64,000 bases of DNA from Bacteroidales bacterium. Lineage in GTDB: Bacteria; Bacteroidota; Bacteroidia; Bacteroidales; WCHB1-69. The DNA lies in assembly GCA_017633255.1 (NCBI GenBank), contig JAGBPS010000002.1:1-64000 (forward strand), in the 5' to 3' direction. The notes under the pieces were generated by a model. The model was not told where the DNA came from, ran no database searches, and saw only the letters and a list, made by a program, of their open reading frames with translations. Each line of letters opens with the position of its first letter. Position 1 is the stretch's first letter. Below are positions 42,841-49,187 of the stretch, one piece after another. The position numbers and the translations under genes were made by a program.

Positions 42841-42863
42841 TGAGTTGTGTTTTTAATAAGCCT

Positions 42864-42872
42864 GCAAAGATA
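42864..42872 (-). promoter_or_regulatory. pheT promoter element TATCTTTGC
   Basis: Minus-strand TATCTTTGC 23 bp before the pheT ATG. Confidence 0.65.
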
Positions 42873-42881
42873 CGAAATTTT

Positions 42882-43040
42882 TTAATGTGCTAATTTGCAA
42901 ATGTGCTAATGTGCCAATTCTTATTAAATATCAACTCTAATGTGGAGAAAAATATGTATTTTTGCCACTACTAATCCGAAATTCAGAATTCAGAATTCAA
43001 AGTCTTCTAACCTTTTAACCTTCTAACCCTCTAACCTCCA
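42882..43040. repeat. AT-rich and CTAACC repeat modules
   Basis: AATGTGCTAATTTGCAAATGTG (42882-42920), then after the promoter at 42957 the AATTCAGAATTCAGAATTC module and TTCTAACCTTTTAACC iterations up to the next ATG. The second part therefore forms the 5' leader of the DUF4932 mRNA. Confidence 0.7.
42957..42965 (+). promoter_or_regulatory. Promoter element TATTTTTGC
   Basis: TATTTTTGC 81 bp before the DUF4932 start; the leader between them consists of repeat modules. Confidence 0.65.
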
Positions 43041-43046
43041 ATTATC

Positions 43047-44465
43047 ATGAAAAAAACAATTGTACTTTTCCTCTTCGTCCTTTTCTCCGTGCAGGCTTCT
43101 TATGCCCAGAATCCCATTCCGGCCCATTTCGACGAATGCGTTGATTTGGTGGCTACAGTCTGGCGGCTTTCCGGTGCTCGTGAATACAATCGCTGCGATG
43201 TCCCTAGCTATGCGCATGAGGTTGATTCTGTTTTCGCAGCTTACAAAGATCATGCGGTTGTGCAGCTGGCCCGTCAATATCCGCAGGAATCCGGAATCGG
43301 TTACGACGCGGTTGCCTCATACGCTTTGCATCTGACCATGACGGAAAACGGCGATATCGTGCTCAACGACAATTTCGCGGAAGGGGGTGATGCCTCTTTC
43401 GACCGTTGGACAGAACAGCAGAAAAAGGATTTTTTGGAACCGCTGAACGATTTTTACCGCACTTCCCATTTCCATGATTGGTACTTGCGGCAAAAAGATT
43501 TTTATGCGCAGGTAGAGGAGGCGTTCAACGCTATCAACGAGAAGGTGGACTACAGCTGGTTCAGCAGCTATTTCGGTCCCCAAAGTGGCAGCAGCTTCCG
43601 CATCGTGCTCAGTTTGCTGGTAGGTCCGAATAATTATGGGTGCAGTGCCCGATTGAAAGATGGCAGTAACGCTTTGAGTCCTGTCATCGGCTGTTGCCAG
43701 CTTGATGAGAACGGGGAGGTATTCTACAATGCGAACGCTGTGTTGCCCATTGTTATCCACGAATTCTGCCACCATTACTGCAATCCGCTGAACGACCAAT
43801 TCTGGTCGTTGATGAGCAAATCCGCTGAAAAGGTGTATAAGGAGAGAGAAGAGCAAATGCGGAAATCCGCCTACGGCTCGGCACAGATTATGATGAATGA
43901 GACATTTGTCCGTGCTTCGGTAATCCGCTATATGAAAACGCACTATCCTCAGGTCGATGAATCCGCACTTATCAAATCGGAGGAAGAACAGGGTTTTATT
44001 CTTACCCAAATTCTATGCGATGCACTGAAACAGTATGAACAGCAGCGTGATAAGTATGCTACGATGCCCGACTTCATGCCTGTTTATGCCCAATCCGTCA
44101 ATGACTTTGATTTGAAACAATACAAGAAACAGCAAAAAGAACTGGCCAAGTTGAACGCCACTTACAAAGTGAATATCAAGAACGGTGCCAAGAATGTGCC
44201 CAGCGGTCTTTTCCATCTTGTCATCAAATTCTCCAAACCGATGACAGGGGGTATTGCTTTGGGTTACAGTTCCGCTGGAGCGGATTTCCCAACAGTTAAG
44301 AATTATGCATGGTCTGACAACCGAACATTGGATGTTATGCTATCCCTGGACCCCTCGCATCAGTATGGCTTTACAGTTTTGGGTTCACACTTCACCACTA
44401 TGGATGGCCATACGGCTGGAGATACCAAGGAGTTCAACTTCACTACTTCTTCAGCCAATAAATGA
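43047..44465 (+). CDS. DUF4932 putative metalloprotease, exported
   Basis: 472 residues. Signal peptide 1-20 (SYAQN); a DUF4932 domain with a zincin-type motif HEFCHHYCNP (about residues 235-244, HExxH) and downstream Glu-rich helix (NETFVRASVIRYMK); and a C-terminal Ig-like/E-set domain (about 385-470, FHLVIKFSKPMTGGIALGYSSAGADFP). Probably a periplasmic or surface zinc peptidase, by motif only; substrate unknown. Its last 23 bp overlap the 3' end of the convergent membrane-protein gene. Confidence 0.85.
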   Translation: MKKTIVLFLFVLFSVQASYAQNPIPAHFDECVDLVATVWRLSGAREYNRCDVPSYAHEVDSVFAAYKDHAVVQLARQYPQESGIGYDAVASYALHLTMTENGDIVLNDNFAEGGDASFDRWTEQQKKDFLEPLNDFYRTSHFHDWYLRQKDFYAQVEEAFNAINEKVDYSWFSSYFGPQSGSSFRIVLSLLVGPNNYGCSARLKDGSNALSPVIGCCQLDENGEVFYNANAVLPIVIHEFCHHYCNPLNDQFWSLMSKSAEKVYKEREEQMRKSAYGSAQIMMNETFVRASVIRYMKTHYPQVDESALIKSEEEQGFILTQILCDALKQYEQQRDKYATMPDFMPVYAQSVNDFDLKQYKKQQKELAKLNATYKVNIKNGAKNVPSGLFHLVIKFSKPMTGGIALGYSSAGADFPTVKNYAWSDNRTLDVMLSLDPSHQYGFTVLGSHFTTMDGHTAGDTKEFNFTTSSANK

Positions 44466-45390
44466 GAGCGGCGATGACGAGGAGCGATAAACTGATGAGC
44501 CCAAAGAGATTGCCGAAAGGCCAGTGAAACATCCTGAATGCGGCGTTGGCGACAAGAAACAGTCCTGCGATTTTGGCGATTCGGATAACTGGTCGTTCCT
44601 CTGGGACAATTTGCGCCAGATGGTTTCCTGTCATCAACACAAACACCAGTCCTGAAACTCCCGCTAACATATAGATAATGCTGCCGAAAGGCCAATGCAT
44701 CAGCTTGAAAACGAGGCCGACAAGACACAACGCGACCATGACGATGCCTGTCCAGTAGGCTTTGCCATGACGATAGCTTGGTGCCGCGGTGTCTTCGTTG
44801 CCGTTCAGTTTTGCGGTCAGCGACAAAAGCTCATCGCTCATCTTGGCAAGCCGGTCTATGTTGATGATTGCCAGAATGATGGATACCGTGAGGATGGCTG
44901 CCACGATGATGAACGAGGAGTGCAAAGGTGCTATTCCTGGTTTTCCCTCTGTTTCAGTTACAAACCACATCATCCATAGACAAAGGGCAAGTGTTCCGGT
45001 AATCCAGACCAAAGAGAAGCGTGTCTGTGCTGTTTTCACTTTTTGGATAATTGTTTGAATATCGGAATCCTCCGTGTTGATTTTCAGCACTTTCCTGCAG
45101 CTGAGCAGCTCAAATAGTCCGATGAGCAAAAACATCAGCACCGATAGGACCATAAAGGAAACTTGAAGCTCGAAGCGATACCAGCTCCAGCAAACCGCGG
45201 CGGAGAGCAGCCCGTAGGTGAGCGCTATTTCCATGTTGCGGCGTTTGAAGTCCGATATTTTCGAATGCAGCATCTCGTGAATCAGGTCATTGTTGACAAT
45301 TTCCTGCTGGTTGAACTTTTCCTGGAGTGTCTTGTATTGCATTTGTAACGAAGACAATTCCGCTTCCTGGTTTTGTTTTTTCTCTTCCAT
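44443..45390 (-). CDS. Coiled-coil membrane protein partnered with ECF sigma factor (copy 2)
   Basis: 315 residues from ATG 45390 (MEEKKQNQEAELSS). An N-terminal coiled coil (1-50) resembles that of the protein at 4088-4666, followed by four helices corresponding to that paralogue and then an additional C-terminal four-helix part in which the motif F+xxHWPFG occurs twice (VFKLMHWPFGSIIY and AFRMFHWPFGNLFG). The HWP motif recalls the FKIMHWPG of GldL, the T9SS motor membrane protein, though no homology is claimed. It starts 11 nt after the ECF sigma stop, exactly as in copy 1. Confidence 0.72.
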   Translation of the reverse strand: MEEKKQNQEAELSSLQMQYKTLQEKFNQQEIVNNDLIHEMLHSKISDFKRRNMEIALTYGLLSAAVCWSWYRFELQVSFMVLSVLMFLLIGLFELLSCRKVLKINTEDSDIQTIIQKVKTAQTRFSLVWITGTLALCLWMMWFVTETEGKPGIAPLHSSFIIVAAILTVSIILAIINIDRLAKMSDELLSLTAKLNGNEDTAAPSYRHGKAYWTGIVMVALCLVGLVFKLMHWPFGSIIYMLAGVSGLVFVLMTGNHLAQIVPEERPVIRIAKIAGLFLVANAAFRMFHWPFGNLFGLISLSLLVIAALIYWLKK

Positions 45391-45401
45391 GATACTAAGG
45401 C

Positions 45402-45896
45402 TTAATGGGTGATGGATTTCGCTTTCTGGACCAATTTTTCCTTGATACGGTGCAGTTTGATCCCGACATTTGCGACAGAGATGCCCATAACGGCTGCGAT
45501 TTCGTCGTAGCCGATCCCCTCCAACCATAGCAGCACAAGGCCGCGGTCCATCACATCGAGCTGGTGAATGAGCGCATAGAGCTGGCGAATCTGTTCGAGA
45601 GAGCTGTCCTGAGGGTTGTAGGGGTCAATGTCGGTGCTGAGTGAAACCGTCTGCGGACGGCGTTTCGTCCGTTTGTTGCCGTTGATGGCGGTGTTGAGCG
45701 CGATGCGATACACCCAGGTGTTCACACTGCTGCGGTTCTCGAACTGGTCGAATCCCAACCACAAGCGGACAAGGATTTCCTGAAACAGATCGTTGATTTC
45801 TTCCTTGTCGCGCGAGAACATGTAACAAACGGAGTAAATCGTCTGTTTGTACTGTTTCACCAGCTCCTCGAATTGTTTTTCTTTGTCACTTTTCAT
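45402..45896 (-). CDS. ECF-family RNA polymerase sigma factor (copy 2)
   Basis: 164 residues. Region 2 (YSVCYMFSRDKEEINDLFQEILVRLWLGF) and region 4 (GIGYDEIAAVMGISVANVGIKLHRIKEKL) are complete, and both closely match the sigma at 4678-5157, whose YTVCYMFSKDEDEVNDLFQE and YDDIAAIVGISVKNVSVKL are equivalent. It forms a two-gene unit with the following coiled-coil membrane protein. No promoter of the standard type is evident directly upstream, which would fit autoregulation by the sigma factor itself; this is inference. Confidence 0.93.
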   Translation of the reverse strand: MKSDKEKQFEELVKQYKQTIYSVCYMFSRDKEEINDLFQEILVRLWLGFDQFENRSSVNTWVYRIALNTAINGNKRTKRRPQTVSLSTDIDPYNPQDSSLEQIRQLYALIHQLDVMDRGLVLLWLEGIGYDEIAAVMGISVANVGIKLHRIKEKLVQKAKSITH

Positions 45897-45984
45897 CTGA
45901 CCGTATTTTGGATTTTTATGGCATTGGACAACCCTTTCCCAAAATCCTTACAAAAAAAATCTTTTTTTTCACAACAGCCTTCCC

Positions 45985-46020
45985 AGTCATACTCCACAAT
46001 GTTGGCTTTTATTTTTGTCA
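45985..46020 (-). pseudogene. Remnant of a DUF6624-type 3' end
   Basis: The 22 bp at 45988-46009 match 47358-47379 (the 3' end of the DUF6624 gene) at 20 positions. In the -1 frame relative to the thioredoxin-like gene the minus strand reads KANIVEYD, matching the DUF6624 C-terminus KANIVEYE. It is either a gene fragment left by recombination or the original, now frameshifted, end of the neighbouring gene. Confidence 0.55.
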
Positions 46021-46506
46021 ATTTTCGTTCGGTGCACAGGAAGAGGGTTTTCTCAAACTCCAGTGGCTGTAATTTCCCAAGGAGTCAATTTCCAACATTA
46101 TGGGCATGTAATTCACTTTTTGAAAATCAGGAATTATCTTTTTCAGGATATTATTGGCCACCATTTTATCCAGACCGCTTCTACTGTCAAATCTATAGGC
46201 GCTTCCTTTGTAGTTGACTTCTGATAATAGCTTGTCAAAATATGATTTGTCTGAGAAATAAATGACCATAACCCCTATGGAATCTTCTTGTAATAGGGGA
46301 TTCTGCAAGAACTGCTCTTCAAGACTCGGTTTGCATGCCCTACACCATTGGGCTCCGATAAAGATAAAACATGTTTTGGAATGCTCTATTTCCTTCGACA
46401 TCATGTCTATACATTCTTGTTCACTCGAAAACGAGGTGTGAAAACAAGAACTTGTCACAAAAGAGAGACAGATCGTTGATAATAAGAAAACAAATATTCT
46501 TTTCAT
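46018..46506 (-). CDS. Thioredoxin-fold lipoprotein
   Basis: 162 residues from ATG 46506. Lipobox VTSSC at about residue 21, then FIFIGAQWCRACKPSLEEQF with the redox motif CRAC, then YRFDSRSGLDKMVANNILKKIIPDFQKVNYMPIMLEIDSLG, where MP corresponds to the cis-Pro (YMPIMLEID) of the thioredoxin fold. Periplasmic redox or thiol-sensing role by fold. The C-terminus (CAPNEN, stop) appears frameshifted relative to a DUF6624-like tail just downstream, so the end of the protein is uncertain. Confidence 0.78.
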   Translation of the reverse strand: MKRIFVFLLSTICLSFVTSSCFHTSFSSEQECIDMMSKEIEHSKTCFIFIGAQWCRACKPSLEEQFLQNPLLQEDSIGVMVIYFSDKSYFDKLLSEVNYKGSAYRFDSRSGLDKMVANNILKKIIPDFQKVNYMPIMLEIDSLGNYSHWSLRKPSSCAPNEN

Positions 46507-46583
46507 GGTCTTGGTTATTTTGTTTGTTATCAATTTTTTGTTGTATCTAACAACAAGCTTTTCTTGTTTAATGATTAGAAGGG

Positions 46584-46592
46584 GCAAAGATA
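46584..46592 (-). promoter_or_regulatory. Promoter element TATCTTTGC
   Basis: Minus-strand TATCTTTGC upstream of the thioredoxin-like gene, leaving a 77-nt leader. Confidence 0.6.
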
Positions 46593-46705
46593 TAAAAAGT
46601 CTTCTTTCACGATAGTAAATGCGTTGAAATTTTTCTCAAGGGGCGAAAAATGGACAAGCAGAATCAAAAAAAGAAAAAAATATTTGTGAAATGAAAAATT
46701 TTTAT

Positions 46706-46714
46706 TATTTTTGC
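46706..46714 (+). promoter_or_regulatory. Orphan promoter element TATTTTTGC
   Basis: A perfect TATTTTTGC on the plus strand with no protein gene behind it; it points at the candidate small RNA at 46721-46823. Confidence 0.55.
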
Positions 46715-46720
46715 AATGTT

Positions 46721-46823
46721 GTTATGCCATACAGCGCAGGCATGTAAAATTACCAGCGACAACGATTTTGGTAATTTCAATCACTATAACCCACATCATT
46801 GTTTATTTTGGTGTGGGTTTTTA
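46721..46823 (+). ncRNA. Candidate small RNA, antisense to the 3' end of the nuclease gene
   Basis: Between the orphan promoter and a T-run lie two hairpins: AAATTACCA (46747-46755) with TGGTAATTT (46769-46777), and AACCCACA (46788-46795) with TGTGGGTT (46812-46819) followed by TTTT, a rho-independent terminator on the plus strand. The transcript would be about 100 nt and overlap the last 28 bp of the convergent nuclease gene. A seven-codon ORF (MPYSAGM) starts at 46724. It does not match SRP RNA, 6S RNA or tmRNA as far as I can tell. Expression is unproven. Confidence 0.45.
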
Positions 46824-47227
46824 GATATATCAAAAGCGGTTAATATCCACTGCTTGTCAAATCCAAATGCCTTACGTTCGATGACTACTCTGAAATAATT
46901 TGATTCCAATAAATACTCTTCGCCAGTTTTAGTTAACGATAATTCACCAAATTGCACTACTATCGGGATGAAATCCTCAATTTCAAAACCCAAGGCTTTT
47001 ATGCTATTCCCATGCTTTTCATAAATGTGTTTTAATCCAAACCCCCTGTTGGTTTCAGGTTCATTTTCACCCCAAACAATGTCAATATAGCCAATGTCTT
47101 CACGGAAAAGAGCTTTAGTACATTCTCCTTTTTGTACTTTAAGCAAGTGTTTTATAGCCTTTTTGGGTTTTCTTTCAAATTGAGGATAAATTGGACCAAA
47201 AGGTCCTTCTTGGTAAATTTTATTCAT
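46796..47227 (-). CDS. Stand-alone PBECR-like (barnase/EndoU/colicin E5-D/RelE-like) nuclease
   Basis: 143 residues without signal peptide. The core IGYIDIVWGENEPETNRGFGLKHIYEKHG has the pattern G-x-I-D-[LI]-V-W-G...G-[YF]-G-L-x-H-I-x-E-K-H typical of PBECR nuclease domains, with the candidate catalytic His in KHIYEKH, then a beta-rich end (LLESNYFRVVIERKAFGFDKQWILTAF). These domains usually sit at the C-terminus of phage MuF or polymorphic-toxin proteins; here it is alone with a start and its own promoter. No antitoxin gene is adjacent. Identification is from motif memory. Confidence 0.7.
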   Translation of the reverse strand: MNKIYQEGPFGPIYPQFERKPKKAIKHLLKVQKGECTKALFREDIGYIDIVWGENEPETNRGFGLKHIYEKHGNSIKALGFEIEDFIPIVVQFGELSLTKTGEEYLLESNYFRVVIERKAFGFDKQWILTAFDISKNPHQNKQ

Positions 47228-47252
47228 TGTATAATTGCTTTAAAAATTAAAT

Positions 47253-47261
47253 GCAAATATA
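47253..47261 (-). promoter_or_regulatory. Promoter element TATATTTGC
   Basis: Minus-strand TATATTTGC 25 bp before the nuclease ATG. Confidence 0.6.
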
Positions 47262-47352
47262 CAATAATAATTTATATTTATAAAATAATTATGAAAAATA
47301 ATATATGTTTATTTATAGAACGCTTGTTGTTGGGCTCGTTGAAAACACCTTT

Positions 47353-48234
47353 TTATTCATACTCCACAATATTAGCTTTGGTCTTCTCTATATCCACAGG
47401 CCGCAGCCACATGGACTCCCTTCTGGCATTGAGATTTTCTATGTCCTCAATGGGTTGATATTTACCCCCACGATACACTTGGCAACGATATCGTTGAGGG
47501 TGTCTTTGTAAGATTAATTGCCGATCAATCAGATAAGCCATCTTGTCTCGTGGAATCAAGCCTTCATCCATCAACGGAATGAACTGTTCAATAAGCGAGT
47601 CTTGCAATTGCTGGTTAATATGCATCATCACAATATAAGCCCTGTGAAAACCCTCATAGCCCAAATTTTTCCAAGTGGGCAAACCCTGCTCCGATATCAG
47701 TTTGGTTAAGATGATTGTATTTACAGAGTCCGTAGCTCTCATAATCAATCGTGCGGAATCACGAACTGTATTGTCTACAGCATGAACAAATTGATAGCGG
47801 ATGATGGAATCCCGATACTGCATACGGCGCAGCGTGTCAATGTAAAACTGGTTTTTATGACCGTAAATATGCGATAAAGAATCACAGATTGTCCACCAGT
47901 CTTTCTCTTTATAGGCATTGAAGATGGGATTATTGAAAAAGGCAAGGTCAAAACATTTGTATCCTGTAATGGTCATCAGTGTTTTTCTCACCAGGGAGGT
48001 GTCGCCAATATTTGCGGCAGCTATGCAATAATTCCGCATGTCTGCGTAATCCACAATCTTTCCATAGACGGAGTCCATTTGCGAATAGCTTTTGGCCGCC
48101 TTTTGATAATCACCTTTCTTAAACGCACTTTGCGCCTTAAGCTGAAGCTGGCAATACTCTTTCCACTCCTCAGATTGAGCGGAGAGCTTTATTGTGCAGA
48201 CAATTAGCAAGAAAAAAAAGATGATTCGTTTCAT
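47353..48234 (-). CDS. DUF6624 domain-containing exported protein
   Basis: 293 residues from ATG 48234. Signal peptide 1-19 (KLSAQ); an N-terminal region with TPR-like helices (LKAQSAFKKGDYQKAAKSYSQM); and a C-terminal DUF6624 domain (QGLPTWKNLGYEGFHRAYIVMMHINQQLQDSLIEQFIPLMDEGLIPRDKMAYLIDRQLILQ ... YRGGKYQPIEDIENLNARRESMWL). The domain is alpha-helical and common in Bacteroidota; no function known. The final residues (KANIVEYE) are echoed at 45985-46009. Confidence 0.82.
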   Translation of the reverse strand: MKRIIFFFLLIVCTIKLSAQSEEWKEYCQLQLKAQSAFKKGDYQKAAKSYSQMDSVYGKIVDYADMRNYCIAAANIGDTSLVRKTLMTITGYKCFDLAFFNNPIFNAYKEKDWWTICDSLSHIYGHKNQFYIDTLRRMQYRDSIIRYQFVHAVDNTVRDSARLIMRATDSVNTIILTKLISEQGLPTWKNLGYEGFHRAYIVMMHINQQLQDSLIEQFIPLMDEGLIPRDKMAYLIDRQLILQRHPQRYRCQVYRGGKYQPIEDIENLNARRESMWLRPVDIEKTKANIVEYE

Positions 48235-48253
48235 GGTTAATGGTTTATAGGAT

Positions 48254-48262
48254 GCAAAGATA
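48254..48262 (-). promoter_or_regulatory. Promoter element TATCTTTGC
   Basis: Minus-strand TATCTTTGC 19 bp before the DUF6624 ATG. Confidence 0.65.
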
Positions 48263-48295
48263 TAAAAAAATTGGACTTCCTCGCTGTTTTGTGAT

Positions 48296-48540
48296 ATCAT
48301 AGGTTGCGTGCAGAATGCACGCTATTCTATTAACCCCTAACAAGGCCGTAGGCCGCAGTTTGGGGTGGTGATACTCGTGGTGGAATGCAGCGTGCCGAAG
48401 GTACGCTACTATGAGTGCAGTTGTAGCGTGCCTTCCGCACGCATACCACACATTCGGCCTCGATACCCCACACTGCACTCCTTCGTCGTTTGTGCGGGGT
48501 TAATAGGGTATTGTGCCTTCGGCACATTCTCTCATTAATA
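48296..48540. repeat. Hairpin-rich repeat block with CCCCACACTGC motif
   Basis: A 245-bp gap with no credible gene. It contains a chain of hairpins with triplet loops: AGCGTGCC-GAA-GGTACGCT (one mismatch, 48389-48407), TGTGCC-TTC-GGCACA (48512-48526), GGCC-GTA-GGCC (48344-48354), plus GCGTGC...GCACGC (48427-48443). ACCCCTAACAAGG and CCCCACACTGCACTCC...GCGGGGTTAATAGGG flank the block; CCCCACACTGC also occurs at 32387. Confidence 0.7.
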
Positions 48541-48593
48541 CATTTCGAAAAACGCTCTCGAATGAAGCCCAGTATACCAAGACCACAATCACC

Positions 48594-49082
48594 TTACTGC
48601 AACCCTTTCGCAATATAGTCCTTTAATGTCCCCTTGTTCTTCATTTTGAGGAGCTGTTCAGCGCCTTTGTCTTTGGGAAGCGATTTTTTGTACTGTTCAT
48701 AGTAGTTAAGGGCGGTCTCTATGCCGGCATAACAGCCTTCCACTTTGTCATTGTCCTCGTTTTGGATGGCATACTGAGCCCAGCCGCCAAGGAACAAAAT
48801 AAGCAGGTTGCCGTCCTCGAACTTCACCACATTGGTGTTGAGCACCATGTGTACGTCGGGTGTTCCTGTAAGCCACCACATGGCGAAACTGGCCACATTC
48901 TTTCGTTTCGAATCAGACGGCGAATGGGTTTTCAGCCAGTCGATGCAGTTCATCGCATCCTGCGTGTACTGGGCATATTCTGATTTTTCGATGTCACCGG
49001 GAATTGCTGGCACAACGAACTTCTGCGCGCCCACGCCTTGCATGAGAAGCAGACAAAAGGTAATAAATGCAAACTTTTTCAT
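48594..49082 (-). CDS. Hypothetical exported protein
   Basis: 162 residues from ATG 49082. Signal peptide 1-19 (GVGAQ); the mature part is mostly helical (DAMNCIDWLKTHSPSDSKRKNVASFAMWWLTGTPDVHMVL ... LGGWAQYAIQNEDNDKVEGCYAGIETALNYYEQYKKSLP). Family not recognised; the SDSKRKNVASFAMWWLTGTPDV segment looks well conserved in style. Possibly periplasmic. Confidence 0.72.
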   Translation of the reverse strand: MKKFAFITFCLLLMQGVGAQKFVVPAIPGDIEKSEYAQYTQDAMNCIDWLKTHSPSDSKRKNVASFAMWWLTGTPDVHMVLNTNVVKFEDGNLLILFLGGWAQYAIQNEDNDKVEGCYAGIETALNYYEQYKKSLPKDKGAEQLLKMKNKGTLKDYIAKGLQ

Positions 49083-49173
49083 AACATTCTTGCGGACTTC
49101 TGTTATTCCTTTTTCACGCCGTTCTCTCCAAGGATGCGAAGTCCGTTGAACATGCCTTGGAGACAACGACGGT

Positions 49174-49182
49174 GCAAATATA
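49174..49182 (-). promoter_or_regulatory. Promoter element TATATTTGC
   Basis: Minus-strand TATATTTGC, 92 bp before the exported-protein ATG and immediately after the end of the large FISUMP gene. Confidence 0.55.
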
Positions 49183-49187
49183 CAATT

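Noticed and set aside
46716-46898. 60-residue plus-strand frame at the orphan promoter
   Set aside because: The start codon is 2 bp from the promoter element, the second half is antisense to the nuclease gene, and the hairpins and terminator inside it fit a non-coding RNA better.
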